A DNA stretch of 64,000 nucleotides from Typhlomys cinereus (GCA_023101885.1 JALPQD010000044.1:7035565-7099564); one strand, 5' to 3'. Shown: positions 41,201 through 51,649, numbered from the stretch's first letter. The notes: a model not told the origin generated them from the sequence alone. Translations and numbers: made by a program.

Positions 41201-43895
41201 CCATTGAGTATAATCCTTGCTGTGGGCTTGTTGTATACAGCTTTTATTATATTGATAAAGGTTCCTTCCATTCCTACTGTCTCTAGCGTTTTGATCATAA
41301 AAGGCTGTTGGATCTTGTCAAAGGCTTTTTCTGCATCTATCGAGAGTATCATGTGGTCTTGGACTTTGGACTGGTTTAGATGATGAATTACATTTATTGA
41401 TTTGTGTATGTTGAACCAACCTTGTGTGCCGGGGATGAAGCCTACTTGGTCCCCGTGAATGATCTTTGTAATATGTTTTTGAATCCGATTTGCTAAGACT
41501 TTGTTGAGAATCTTTGCGTCTGTGTTCATCAGGGAGATCGGCCTATAGTTTTCTTTTTTAAGTGAATCTTTATTAGGTTTTGGGATTAAAACGATATTAG
41601 CTTCATAGAAGGAATTTGGTAGTGTTCCTTCCTTTGCTATTTGATGGAACAGTTTAAGGAGTATTGTTGTTATTAAGTCCTTAAATGTCTGGTAGAACTC
41701 TGTGCTGAATCCATCTGGTCCAGGACATTTTTTGGTGGGAAGATTCGAGATTACTTCTTCAATTTCCTTATATGTTATAGGACTATTTAAATAATTCACA
41801 ACTTCCTGATTCAATTTAGGTAAGTTGTGTTTACTTAGAAATTCATCCATCTCTTTTGTGTTGTCAAACTTCATAGAGTATAAGTTTTTGAAATATGATG
41901 TAATAATTTTCTGGATTTCTTGGGTATCAGTAGTGATAACTCCATGGTCATTTCTGATTTTGTTAATTTGGGTTTTCTCTCTCCTGCTTTTGGTTAATTT
42001 AGCTAGGGATGTATCAATCTTATTGATTCTTTCAAATAGCCAGCTTTTTGACTGGTTGATTTTTTCTATCGTTTTCTTAGTCTCGATTTCAGATATTTCT
42101 CCCCTTATTTTGCTAATCTCCTCTCTTCTACTACTTTTGGGATCAGATTGCTCTAGTTTCTCTAAAGCTTTAAGCTGCATTGTTAAGTTGTTTATTTCTG
42201 ATGTTTCCATTTTTTTGACGTAGGCATTAAGAGCTATGAACTTACCTCTTAGAACAGCTTTCATTGTGTCCCAGAGATTTTGGTAAGTTGTATTTTCATT
42301 ATCATTCACTTTCAGGAAATCTTGAATTTCCTTTTTAATTTCTTCCTGAATCCAGTTCTCATTCAGCATCATAGTGTTAAGTTTCCAGGAGTTAGTGTAT
42401 TTTCTCTTGTTTGTTGTGTTGTGGATGTCCAGCTTTAGGCCGTGGTGGTCTGACAGGGCACAGGTTAGAATTTCAACTTTTTTGTACATGTATAGATTTG
42501 TTTTGTGGCCCAGTATGTGATCTATTTTGGAGAAAGTTCCGTGTGCTGCTGAGAAAAATGTGTATTCTTTGGTGCGTGGCTGAAAAGTTCAATAGAGATC
42601 TGTAAGGTCCATTTCTTTCAGGGTTTGATTAAGGTCCAAAGTGTCTTTATTAAGCTTTTGACCTGTTGATCTATCCCATGTTGACAGGACGGTGTTGAAG
42701 TCCCCAAGAATTATCGTTTGGGGGTTGATTTCTTGCTTTAGACGCTGCAGGGTTTTCTTAATGAATGTGGAGGGGCCCGTATTGGGTGCATATATGTTCA
42801 GTATTGTGAAGTCTTCCTGGTGAATTGTACCTGTGACTAAAATGTAGTATCCATCCGTTTCTCTTATAATTTTCTTTGGTTTGAAGTCCACTTTGTCTGA
42901 TATCATAATGGCTACCCCTGCCTGTTTTCTGCTTCCATTTGCTTGTAGAATTGTTGACCAGCCTTTTATTTTTAGAGCGTGCCTATCTTTTGTGGTGAGA
43001 TGGGTTTCCTGCAGGCAGCAGATTGATGGATTGTGATTTTTAATCCAAGTTTGTAATCTGTGTCTCTTGATCGGTGAGTTAATTCCATTAACATTTAGTG
43101 TTATAATGGTGAATCTATTTTTGGTTCCAGGCATTTATTATGTTTAGTAGTTTTTATAAGTATATTGTTTCGCTTTCAATGGTGTTATACTTGCTTTCTG
43201 CTCTCCTGGAAATGCCTGTTTTTTTCTTCAAGCTTGAGTATCATTTCTAGCATTTTTGAAGGCCTGGTTTGGTGGACATGTATCTCTTCAAGTTGTCTTT
43301 GTGCTGGAAGATTTTTCTTTCTCCCTTGATCATGACTGATAGTTTTGCAGGGTAAATCAGCCTAGGTTGACATTTTTGCTCATTCAATACTTGAAGTATG
43401 TCTCTCCAAGCTCTTCTTGCTTTTAGTGTTTCCATTGAGAAGTCATTTGTTATTTTAATAGGTTTACCTTTAAAAGTGACTTGTTTTTTCTCCCTTGAAG
43501 CTCTCAGCACCAGTTCTTTTTCTTGAATGTGGAGTGTTTTGACTATTATTTGCCGTGGCGAGCTTCTGTTTTGGTCATATCTATTTGGGGTGCGGAATGC
43601 CTCTTGTATATGGATGGGCCTGTCATTTTTTAGATGAGGAAAGTTTTCCTTGATGATCGTTTGAAAAATTTCCTCAGGGGTGGTATTTTGAGATTCTTGC
43701 TCTGGTATTCCATGAATACGCATATTGGGCTTCTTCAGGGTGTCCCATATCTCCTGGATATTTCCCTCAAGCATCTTTTTGGCTTTAACCATCTCTTCCA
43801 TTGAGCTGGTTAATACTTCCACTTTATTTTCAAGATCTGAAATTCTGCTTTCTGCTTCATTAGTTCTGCTGATAAGTCTCTCTGTGGAGTTCTGG
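38290..43895 (-). mobile_element. L1-C: full-length L1, 3' part (left of the ZDHHC5 copy)
   Basis: T-rich tail and 'ccgctcatacaaacttaatagg' from about 38323, complete 3'UTR, ORF2 (39311-43134), 50-bp spacer, ORF1 C-terminal part up to 43895. The element continues at 47222-47982. Total length without the retrocopy is about 6.4 kb. No target duplication or transduced tail could be found at its outer edges. Confidence 0.88.
39311..43134 (-). pseudogene. L1-C ORF2, two lesions only
   Basis: 3824 bp, one short of 1275 codons. Endonuclease block at the N-terminus ([54 protein letters not shown]), RT core ([12 protein letters not shown]), Cys-rich C-terminus ([18 protein letters not shown]), end LIGGS. 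Lesions I see: TGA after DLTDLY at about 42588, where L1-B has CGA (Arg); and one missing base near 40676 (gccttgg instead of gcctttgg). The second half is then open for 476 codons. Reverse transcriptase and endonuclease residues appear retained. Confidence 0.88.
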
Positions 43896-43902
43896 CTCCA
43901 AC

Positions 43903-46050
43903 ATGCCTTTAGAGTCCGGAAAGAGATTCAAACCCAGCAAGTATGTACCGGTTTCAGCAGCCGCCATCTTCCTAGTGGGAGCTACAACACTCTTCTTTGC
44001 TTTTATGTGTCCAGGACTCAGCCTGAATGTGTCACCTGCAGTGCCCATATACAATGCCATTATGTTTCTCTTTGTGCAGGCCAACTTCAGCATGGCTACC
44101 TTCATGGATCCAGGAATTTTCCCCGGAGCCGAAGAGGATGAAGACAAAGAAGATGATTTCCAAGCTCCTCTGTACAAGACAGTGGAGATCAAGGGCATCC
44201 AGGTGCGCATGAAATGGTGTGCCACCTGCCGATTCTACCGACCTCCAAGATGCTCCCACTGTAGTGTCTGTGACAACTGTGTGGAGGAATTTGACCATCA
44301 CTGCCCCTGGGTAAATAACTGCCTTGGCCGCCGGAACTACCGGTATTTCTTTCTCTTCCTCCTTTCCCTGACAGCCCACATTATGGGTGTGTTTGGCTTT
44401 GGCCTCCTTTATGTCCTCTACCACATAGAGGAGCTCTCAGGGGTCCGCACGGCTGTCACGATGGCCGTGATGTGTGTGGCTGGCTTATTCTTCATCCCTG
44501 TAGCTGGCCTCACAGGATTTCATGTGGTGCTGGTGGCTAGGGGACGCACAACCAATGAGCAGGTTATGGGTAAATTTCGGGGAGGTGTGAACCCTTTCAC
44601 CAATGGCTGCTGTAACAACGTCAGCCGTGTCCTCTGCAGTTCTCCAGCACCCAGCTATTTGGGGAGACCAAAGAAAGAGAAGACAATTGTAATTAGACCC
44701 CCTTTCCTTCGACCAGAAGTGTCAGATGGGCAGATCACTGTGAAGATCATGGATAATGGCATCCAGGGAGAACTGAGGAGAACTAAGTCTAAGGGAAGCC
44801 TGGAGATAACAGAGAGCCAGTCTGCAGATGCGGAATCTCCACCTCCTCCTAAGCCGGACTTGAGCCGTTACACAGGACTGCGCACACATCTCAGCCTGGC
44901 TACTAATGAGGATGGCAGTCTCTTGGGCAAGGATAGCCCCCCCACACCTACCATGTACAAGTATCGGCCTGGTTACAGTAGCAGCAGTACATCAGCCGCC
45001 ATGCCTCATTCCTCCAGCACCAAGTTGAGTCGTGGAGACAGCTTGAAGGAGCCAACCTCAATCGCAGAAAGCAGTCGCCATCCCAGCTACTGCTCGGAGC
45101 CCAGCCTGGAGCCGGAGAGCTTCCGATCTCCTACCTTTGGCAAAAGCTTTCATTTTGATCCGCTGTCCAGTGGCTCTCGCTCATCCAGTCTCAAGTCAGC
45201 CCAGGGCACAGGCTTTGAGCTGGGCCAGTTGCAGTCCATTCGTTCCGAGGGCACCACCTCCACCTCCTATAAGAGCCTGGCCAATCAGACACGAAACGGA
45301 AGCCTGTCTTACGACAGCCTACTCACTCCTTCAGACAGCCCTGATTTCGAATCAGTGCAGGCAGGGCCTGAGCCAGACCCACCTTTAGGATACACCTCTC
45401 CCTTCCTGTCAGCCCAGCTGGCCCAGCAACGGGAAGCCGAGAGGCACCCACGTTTGGTGCCAAGTGGCCCAACACATCGAGAGCCCTCGCCAGTCCGTTA
45501 TGACAATCTGTCACGCCACATTGTGGCCTCCCTCCAGGAACGAGAGAAACTGCTGCGACAGTCACCTCCCCTTGCAGGCCGTGAAGAAGAACCAGGCTTG
45601 GGGGACTCAGGCATTCAGTCAACGCCAGGCTCGGGCCACGCCCCTCGTACTAGTTCTTCCTCAGATGATTCCAAGAGGTCACCCTTGGGCAAGACTCCAC
45701 TGGGACGCTCAGCTGTCCCCCGTTTTGGCAAACCTGATGGGCTAAGGGGCCGGGGACTAGGGTCCCCTGAACCAGGCCCAACTGCCCCATACCTGGGCCG
45801 ATCAATGTCTTACAGCAGCCAAAAAGCCCCACCTGGTGTCTCTGAGACCGAGGAAGTGGCATTGCAGCCATTACTGACACCCAAAGATGAAGTACAGCTC
45901 AAGACCGCCTACAGCAAATCCAACGGGCAGCCTAAGAGTATAGGCTCAGCTTCCCCTGGCCCAGGCCAGGCCCCTCTTAGTAGTCCCACAAGGGGAGGAG
46001 TTAAGAAGGTGTCAGGGGTGGGTGGCACCACCTATGAGATATCTGTGTGA
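43903..46050 (+). CDS. ZDHHC5: Palmitoyltransferase ZDHHC5 retrocopy, intact 715-codon frame
   Basis: ZDHHC5 S-palmitoylates proteins at the plasma membrane and endosomes (with GOLGA7-type partners). The frame has the parental 715 residues and no gaps. TM1 about 14-34, TM2 about 44-66, DHHC cysteine-rich domain 104-154 with both Cys-rich zinc arms and DHHC at 131-134 (catalytic Cys134), TM3 about 148-171, TM4 about 183-212, TTxE (TTNE) 216-219, acylated Cys236/237/245, a long Ser/Pro-rich tail with the YDNL endocytic motif near 533, and PDZ-binding EISV at the end. Compared with human ZDHHC5 from memory there are about 25 changes, several at CpG codons (Thr35Met, Arg87Gln, Arg251Ser, an Arg-to-Cys in HPSYxSEP). 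No promoter is seen; expression is unknown. Confidence 0.95.
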   Translation: MPLESGKRFKPSKYVPVSAAAIFLVGATTLFFAFMCPGLSLNVSPAVPIYNAIMFLFVQANFSMATFMDPGIFPGAEEDEDKEDDFQAPLYKTVEIKGIQVRMKWCATCRFYRPPRCSHCSVCDNCVEEFDHHCPWVNNCLGRRNYRYFFLFLLSLTAHIMGVFGFGLLYVLYHIEELSGVRTAVTMAVMCVAGLFFIPVAGLTGFHVVLVARGRTTNEQVMGKFRGGVNPFTNGCCNNVSRVLCSSPAPSYLGRPKKEKTIVIRPPFLRPEVSDGQITVKIMDNGIQGELRRTKSKGSLEITESQSADAESPPPPKPDLSRYTGLRTHLSLATNEDGSLLGKDSPPTPTMYKYRPGYSSSSTSAAMPHSSSTKLSRGDSLKEPTSIAESSRHPSYCSEPSLEPESFRSPTFGKSFHFDPLSSGSRSSSLKSAQGTGFELGQLQSIRSEGTTSTSYKSLANQTRNGSLSYDSLLTPSDSPDFESVQAGPEPDPPLGYTSPFLSAQLAQQREAERHPRLVPSGPTHREPSPVRYDNLSRHIVASLQEREKLLRQSPPLAGREEEPGLGDSGIQSTPGSGHAPRTSSSSDDSKRSPLGKTPLGRSAVPRFGKPDGLRGRGLGSPEPGPTAPYLGRSMSYSSQKAPPGVSETEEVALQPLLTPKDEVQLKTAYSKSNGQPKSIGSASPGPGQAPLSSPTRGGVKKVSGVGGTTYEISV

Positions 46051-46415
46051 GCCTTCAGCGCCTCCCTTCCCCTTTGCCTCTACGCCTACACCAAAGGGCC
46101 CCAGGCGGCCACCTTCCTTCCCTCAAAGGTTCCCTACCCTGCATGGACATTTTTTAAACCACCAATTCCAAGAGGATGAGGAGCGTTTTAGAAAATGCCA
46201 TGGGGTTGGGTACTCAGAGAGCTGGGGCCCTGAGACTGGGGTAGCAATTCCCCTCTGACCTTTAAGACCTTCCCTTCCTTGATCCCTGGACCAGACTCAG
46301 TGGACATTTGTGCAATTGCTCGCCCTGGAGGGAACCAGATCATTTTTAAACCAGAAATAATTTTTTTTATTATTGTTACGGATTCTATTTTTTTCCTCTT
46401 CTGCGTTACCAGGTG

Positions 46416-46417
46416 TG

Positions 46418-46481
<64 letters not shown>
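46416..46481 (+). repeat. (TA)n microsatellite in the ZDHHC5 3'UTR copy
   Basis: About 28 uninterrupted TA units after a short GTGTGTG. Gives Tyr-Ile repeat peptides in two frames that are not genes. A long pure dinucleotide run points to recent expansion. Confidence 0.93.
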
Positions 46482-46482
<1 letters not shown>

Positions 46483-47221
46483 AATATCAAAGAAATTATA
46501 TATCTATCCTGGGATGGGAAAATGAGGGAGGGATATATGTAAGGAGGGGATTTTATTCTTCCCTTTCCTCAGATCAGCAGGAAGAGAGTCATCAAAGTCT
46601 TCCTTTTTCCCACGGTTCCCTTGCTTGTCCTAGTTACAACTAAGGAGACAGCACCCCCTGTTGGTGCTAAGTGATTAGGAAGGAAACCGGGGAGAGGTGA
46701 GTCTGGGATCTTGGTCAGATAGGGAAGGACTTGGAGAGTAAGTTTTCTGGCTCACTGACACCTAGTTTCCCAGAAAAGGGGTCACTGCTCCAGGACATTG
46801 GTGATGGTTGGTGGTAGATCAGGAAGAGAGCTTGGCCTAGATTAAAAAAAACACTGGGCAATCTCCCGTTCTTGGGAGAAGAATATATGGTGGGCTTCTT
46901 CAGTGAGCCCCCTCAAAGTTTCCCATGACTTTAAAATCCATGGCCAGGAGAGAAGAATCCAAAAAGCAATATTTTTCATCATATGCCAAAAATGGGATAG
47001 AGAGAAGGAGTGGCAGGCCTAGGCCCCTCCGACTGTCTCTTGGGGGTTACCCTTTAGCCCACCTCAATATGGTGCTGGGTAGAGGGGGTACCTGGGTTCT
47101 AACCTCTAAATAGGGAAGACCCCAGCCTCTATACAGAGGCCCTTTTATTTTTATTCTGATTAGCCATTTTAAACCAAGGAATAAAAGATCCTGATCTAAC
47201 CAGCAAAAAAAAAAAAAAAGA

Positions 47222-47982
47222 CTCTGTGGAGTTCTGGGTTGAAGATAACTTGTCTTTTAGCTCAGTTTTAAACTCTGCTTGAGTCTGCTTTAACTGCTCT
47301 ATGCCAGTTTTTGTTTCTTGCACTGTTTCTCAACTCCTCCAAATGTCTGTTGTGTTCCTCTTCAACGCGATTGATTCGATTATTTAATTCCTCCCGGATT
47401 TCCTTTTTCATTGTATTGAAATGGTAATATCATATTTTGAAGGTCGTTATCCTGGGTCAGGCTTTCATGGCCATTTTCCGTGGGTTTGTTCTGGTTGGAG
47501 TCTAACATTATGGGATTAATTCCTTCAGTGGGAGATTTGTTTACTTGAGTGTTGTTTCTCATGGATTTGCACTTTGACTTTGGCATTGTCCTTTTAACTC
47601 TTAAGATCTTCTTTCCATTTCTGTGCATTTTTCACTAAACTGAATTATTTGATCTGGGGTTCTGGGGGTGTGCACCGAGGGAGCTTACCTAGGTCGCGGT
47701 AAGGCCCGACTGGACCACGCATGTCCCAGGCGGCGGAGTGGGGGAAGGGAGGATGGGGCGTCGGTGGGGCACTATTTAACCTGGGGGAGCTGGGGCGGGG
47801 CCCGGGCGCAGAGGGGGTGTCCTCCTCCCACGCCCTGCCCGGCTCCCGCTGGGTGGCGGGAGGAGCTGGGTCCCTTGGGCTGCCTGGGGTTCTGGGGGTG
47901 GGCGGGGGCGGAGCTTACCTAGGTCGCAGTGAGGCCCAGCTGGACCGCGAGCGTCCCGGGCGGTGGAGTGGGGGAAGGGAGT
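47222..47982 (-). mobile_element. L1-C: 5' part (right of the ZDHHC5 copy)
   Basis: ORF1 N-terminal region, leader, then 5'UTR monomers. The 5' edge is at about 47982 (gggggaaggga), where the GC-rich sequence stops and gtgttactttcag begins. Confidence 0.88.
47640..47982 (-). promoter_or_regulatory. L1-C 5'UTR: 230-bp promoter monomers, type 2
   Basis: gagcttacctaggtcgc starts at 47681 and 47911, an exact 230-bp period: one full unit and a partial second. It has a 'cactatttaacctg' AT-rich box like that of L1-B. Transcription from it in L1 sense would read leftward through ORF1 and the ZDHHC5 copy in antisense. Confidence 0.78.
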
Positions 47983-48086
47983 GTTACTTTCAGTTCTATC
48001 TGTTCCCTTCCTTTTTACTTTTCACACTACCATACCTCAGATTATGGTCACATTTCTGTGGGTCAGCACATTCATTTACATTCACA

Positions 48087-48254
48087 CTAAAGGATGCTCC
48101 AGGGATGGGGGTTAGGGGGCACTGTGAGAAAGGGAGAGGGGGAAATGAAGGGGAAAAGGGGGGAGGGAGCAAGGGGATCAGTGGAGGGGTGGAGGGAAGG
48201 AGGGGACTGGGTACCTGTTAAATTTGTATTAGTGGAAAAAATAAATAAATAAAA
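48087..48254 (+). mobile_element. Short plus-strand L1 3' end
   Basis: 'actaaaggatgctccagggatggggg', G-rich tract, 'gttaaatttgtattagtggaaaaaataaataaataaa'. Only the last ~170 bp of an L1 3'UTR. Confidence 0.8.
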
Positions 48255-48437
48255 TTGCCAACTCAGAGCAAGTTGGGTAAAATTTATTAAGTAGTTCAGT
48301 TTTTTTTTTTATCAGTAATGGTCATGAGTTCTCATTAAATTCATTAATTTGACACTGTGTTTTCCAAACATCTGTGGTATATCAGGGCATATGTCTCAGA
48401 AAGCAGCGTATGAAGTTCTTGCTTGTACAGAATGTAA

Positions 48438-48580
48438 AGCTGATACTGGAGAGATGGCTCAGGGGTTAAGCATTTGCCTCAAAAGCAGAGGAATCTGAGT
48501 TTGGATCCTAGAAATCAGAAATCAGGTGGCCAGATTTGCAGGCATGTGTCTTATCCACTGAGCTATCTTGCTAGGCACTG
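48438..48580 (+). mobile_element. SINE head plus inverted SINE-like piece
   Basis: 'actggagagatggctcaggggttaagcatttgcctc...gtttggatccta' is a tRNA-like SINE head. It is followed by 'cttatccactgagctatcttgctaggc', which reads as the complement of another SINE head. Partial and diverged. Confidence 0.65.
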
Positions 48581-48589
48581 TCCTCGAAG

Positions 48590-48887
48590 CATCCTGATTG
48601 GTATTAAAGGTCACTTCCTAACCAAAGATAAAATACTGTTTAAATGAATATCTTAATATAAAAGGAGACTCAGAGGTAGATGGAAGAATAGGAGTAGGAC
48701 ACAGCAGTGTGTATGTGTGTGTGTGTATGAGTGTGGGGGGTGTCCAGTGTCCCATTTGTGGGATGGTTACCATCTATCTGTCAGTCCCTATGCCCTCCCT
48801 GATTGGTGAGATCAAACCTGTTCAGTTGCAAGTGACCAGGAAAAGAAGTGAGAATGAGCTGTACCAGATGTCTCACTACCTTCAGAT
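48590..48887 (-). mobile_element. Old antisense L1 3'UTR fragment
   Basis: 'taaccaaagataaaatactgtttaaatg', 'ggagactcagaggtagatggaag', 'tgattggtgagatcaaacctgttcagttgcaagtgaccagg' correspond to 1990-3060 of the first L1 in the window. A short (TG)n sits inside at 48703-48730. The stretch 48255-48437 to its left shows nothing beyond poly(T). Confidence 0.75.
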
Positions 48888-48902
48888 AAGACATTATTTT
48901 TT

Positions 48903-48945
48903 TTAAAAAATTTTTATTGTGTATTCAATTGTGCGTGCGCAAGCG

Positions 48946-48990
<45 letters not shown>

Positions 48991-49200
48991 ACCACGGGCA
49001 AATTCGGGAACCACCATGGACCGCCTCCACCTCCTCCTTGTTTACTCTGCCTGGGGATTCACAGGCTCTGCCCTACCAGGACCAGAAGTGCAGGTCGCCC
49101 CCGCTTCCGCTTGGCATCTATACGTGGGGTCTAGGATCCGAACTCAGGACCTTCTGCCTGCAAGGCAGAGGCTTAACCCCTGAGGCACTTCTCCAGCCCC
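48903..49200 (-). mobile_element. Young composite B2/B3-like SINE (reverse)
   Basis: Complete member of the family at 2051 and 3560: tail complement (gtattcaattgtgcg), (TG)n 48947-48987, 'gaaccacgggcaaattcgggaaccaccatgg', 'ttcacaggctctgccctaccaggaccagaag', 'gtctaggatccgaactcaggaccttctgcctgcaaggcagagg', 'ctccagcccc'. Target duplication aagacattatttttt at 48888-48902 and 49201-49215. Confidence 0.92.
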
Positions 49201-49383
49201 AAGACATTATTTTTTAAAGGTAAAATTACTGACTGAGAAAATAGAAAATGTTACCTGACTCTGGATACAGATATAATTCCTCCTTTTTTTTTGTAATTTA
49301 ATGTTTTAAAAATGATATTCAATAAACATACTGATTTTGTTTAAATTTAAAAATGAAGTTGGAATATTATTTCTCTAGTTTAT

Positions 49384-49480
49384 TTTTTTGAGAGACGTGT
49401 CACTATGTAACCTGGGCTGATCTTGACCTCTTGGTGCTGGCTTTTCAATCATGCACTGCCATGCTTGGATAGCGAGTTTG
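49384..49480 (-). mobile_element. B1-type SINE fragment
   Basis: 'ttttttgagagacgtgtcactatgtaacctgggctgatcttgacctcttgg...atgcactgccatgcttgg' is the complement of a diverged B1 (7SL-derived) element. Important for placing the organism among rodents. 49206-49383 to its left is unassigned. Confidence 0.75.
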
Positions 49481-49674
49481 AATTTTATGTCAAGTTTTAG
49501 CGGATCTTGAAAGTCAGAAGAGAGAATGGATGAACTTTCTCCTGAGAACTGGTAAGTTCCAGACTGTGAGCTGACTTCTATGCTTCTGTTCCATTAGTAT
49601 TAACAAGTCCTTGGAGATTGGGATACAATGGACCAATTTGGCTAATTGTGAGCTTCGCTCATCCAACTCTCACA

Positions 49675-49908
49675 TCCATCCGGCTATAAATAATCAGCTC
49701 CACCTTTTAGTTTGCTGGTCCCGGTCCAACAGGATCTGTGTGTCTTGTCTTTCCAGAGTCCCTTCTGCATTAGGGGGTCTATGCTGGGAGTCTGTCTTCC
49801 CATTAGTCCTAGGGACAGAGCCTGGCTCCCCAACACTCGCCAGGCCAGACAGGAAGGACGGAGCGCCACACCTTTATTATGTTCCAGCATAGAGGTGACC
49901 CAGTCGGG
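49675..49908 (+). promoter_or_regulatory. Candidate promoter/first exon or LTR remnant (weak)
   Basis: A TATA-like ctataaata at 49683-49691, then about 65 bp downstream a pyrimidine-rich gtgtcttgtctttccag acceptor-like string, a ~150-bp block and a consensus-like donor cagtcgg/gtaagt near 49908. The combination resembles either an LTR with embedded splice signals or a small exon. No coding frame is recognisable and chance is not excluded. Confidence 0.2.
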
Positions 49909-49987
49909 TAAGTGGACGCAGCAGTAGGAGGGACTGGACGCCGGGAGGACTGCCGCTTGTTGCTTTCTCCTCTCTAGAGCACAGAGT

Positions 49988-50090
49988 TAGCATGTGGGTG
50001 GAGTACACCTGTAACCCCAACATTGGTGAGGCAGACACAAGGGCACTGATAATTCGGGTTTATATAGCAAGACCTTGTCTCACCAAACCA
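49988..50090 (+). mobile_element. B1-type SINE (plus strand)
   Basis: 'gtgggtggagtacacctgtaaccccaacattggtgaggcagacac' then 'atatagcaagaccttgtctcaccaaacc' match a diverged B1 with its internal 'cctgtaa(t)ccca' and 'ccttgtctca' landmarks. Confidence 0.75.
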
Positions 50091-50136
50091 GACCAGACCA
50101 GACCAGACCAGACCAGACCAGACCAGACCAGACCAG
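50085..50136 (+). repeat. (CCAGA)n pentanucleotide repeat
   Basis: About ten perfect ccaga units growing from the B1 A-rich tail. Ordinary simple repeat expansion at a SINE tail. Confidence 0.93.
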
Positions 50137-50735
50137 ATATGTTAGAGTAGCCAGATGACAGGAATCTCAAATACATGTTTAAAGCAATTAAAATTTTTTT
50201 GAATTAACATACCATTGTACACATTTATGGGTGTGGTGTGATGATCTGATGCATGCATGTGATACACAAAGATCTGAGAATAAGTTAGCATTTCCATGTC
50301 GTTAAGCTCCCACCATCTCTGTGTGCCGGGAGACTCCAAATCCCTTTCTTCTAGCTCTTCACACATCAATAATAAATTGCTGCAGATGGATGGCCACCCT
50401 TCTGTGGCTAGAACGCTAGAATTCAGCCCTCTTATCCAACTGCTCTTTGATGACACCAAGCCGGCTCCTACTTTCTCCTTATTTTCAGTCCCTAGAGGCC
50501 ACTAGCATGTTCTGTGTGCTTGGCTATTGTGAGCTCCATGGCTACTAGAGTTCTGTTCTCTTGCTATAGTTCTAGTTCCTGTAGCATCTCTCTTGCTAGG
50601 AAGGAAATGGAGTCTGTCCCCTGATTGCTGCAAAATGATGAGGATAAGGAAGATGATGGTTGACAGAGAGCTAAAACTGAACTTTTTAAAGGTTCCCTAT
50701 ATGCTGGACATTATTTCACCTGTGCCATCATCCCT
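50137..50735. other. Unassigned stretch
   Basis: About 600 bp without a recognisable gene or young repeat. Possibly old L1-like ('acatttatgggtgtggtgtgatgatctgatgcatgcatg'), which I cannot confirm. No splice or promoter pattern stands out. Confidence 0.35.
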
Positions 50736-50747
50736 ATGGTTCAAGAG

Positions 50748-50787
50748 AGCTTTCTTTTTCTTTCTTTCTTTCTTTCTTTTTCTTCTT

Positions 50788-50839
<52 letters not shown>

Positions 50840-50870
50840 TTTCTTTCTTTCTGTCTCTTTTTGTTCTCTC
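50748..50870 (+). repeat. (CTTT)n/(CT)n pyrimidine microsatellite
   Basis: About 120 bp of ctttcttt and ctctct. It yields Phe/Leu/Ser-rich and Lys/Glu/Arg-rich peptides in the two strands; neither is a gene. Confidence 0.92.
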
Positions 50871-50929
50871 TCTTCGCCCTTATACTTTGAAAGTGTTCAT
50901 ATACAAATGTGTTGTGTGCATATTTTTTC

Positions 50930-51430
50930 TTTTTAAGTTTTTTGTTTTTAATATTAACAATGAATTTATATACTTTCATCACCCAGTACCCACCTACCCC
51001 TCCCACCCCACCCCACATGTTCTCCCCTCCATCTGGTCTCCCTCCTGCTCCCACATCCCCCTGCATGTAAAATTGATTTGGTCTCATCCAGATTGCCTGT
51101 ATTGGCGAGTGCCTGGGTAACCTCTGGGACGTGGGCAGCTCACCAGTGGGAAAAACATTGAATAAAGAAACTCCATCCTCCTGACTGGCACTAGTCCCAT
51201 GCAGTCTGTCAGGGTGGCACCACGTCTCTTGGGACCCTCCCGCCTCCTCTGAGGTGATATTGATAGAGGTGTTGTTGTGGAGGCTGGTGGAACTGAATGT
51301 TACTGCATTTAGCTCTTGGGGTGGCCACATGATATGAAACTCTTACATTTTTAACACCCCCTCTTCTGCAAGGTTCCCTAAGCCTTGGGGTGAGGGGTTA
51401 TTTAGGTGCTCTGATAAAGACTGAGCTGTC
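50930..51430 (-). mobile_element. Older (Lx-like) L1 3'UTR, antisense
   Basis: 'atatactttcatcacccagtacccacc', 'catctggtctccctcctgctcccac', 'gggcagctcaccagtggg', 'gattgatagaggtgttgttgtgg'-type text and 'aaggttccctaagccttggggtg'. Related to 17540-18070. No ORF2. The stretch 51431-51640 beyond it is unassigned. Confidence 0.6.
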
Positions 51431-51649
51431 CACATGACTACATCATTATTGCAGTTTATGAGGAAAGGATTAGAGGGATAGGAAGGATTGAAGCCATGTT
51501 TTGATACAGCATTCTGAATCCATATTCAGAGCACTTTGCTAGGATGCTCCTATCCTACCCAGGGATTTCTCTTCCTCGTCATGGTCACAGGTCACCTTCT
51601 GGGCATTGTACTTTTTCTTTTAGGTGTTATCTTTTTGAAAACTTTAAAA

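Larger units (their letters stand above)
43896..47221 (+). mobile_element. ZDHHC5: ZDHHC5 processed retrocopy (whole insertion)
   Basis: Intronless cDNA copy in L1-C ORF1. Perfect 16-bp target duplication ctctgtggagttctgg at 43880-43895 and 47222-47237. The 5' edge is only 7 bases before the ATG (ctccaac), so almost all 5'UTR is missing. The 3' side has about 1.15 kb of 3'UTR, AATAAA at 47180-47185 and poly(A) at 47205-47219. The long tail, matching duplication and undamaged 715-codon frame mark a recent L1-mediated event. Confidence 0.96.
43185..47586 (-). pseudogene. L1-C ORF1, split by the ZDHHC5 retrocopy
   Basis: Start MPKSKCKSMRNN at 47586, coiled-coil piece to 47222. It is interrupted by 3.3 kb of ZDHHC5 cDNA and continues from 43895 as SRISDLENKVEVLTSSMEE-like text with RRM/CTD blocks (MRIHGIPEQESQ, RYDQNRSSPRQIIVKTL). 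Separate small indels near 47420 and a lost T near 43255 (QKC then stop) also break it. Confidence 0.85.

Noticed and set aside
40567..42489. 640-codon minus-strand frame as a host gene
   Set aside because: It is the central part of L1-C ORF2, with reverse-transcriptase motifs and neighbours in the same ORF.
46416..46481. Tyr-Ile repeat peptides of 76-100 residues
   Set aside because: Produced by the (TA)n run in the ZDHHC5 3'UTR copy.
38290..47982. A target duplication or 3' transduction for L1-C
   Set aside because: I compared both outer flanks and found no matching pair and no second poly(T) with signal, so none is claimed.
48903..49200. tRNA gene from A/B-box-like sequence
   Set aside because: The boxes belong to the SINE head; no cloverleaf with paired acceptor stem can be drawn.
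50085..50136. Regular short repeats as a CRISPR-like array
   Set aside because: A pure pentanucleotide (CCAGA)n at a B1 tail with no spacers; the host is a mammal.
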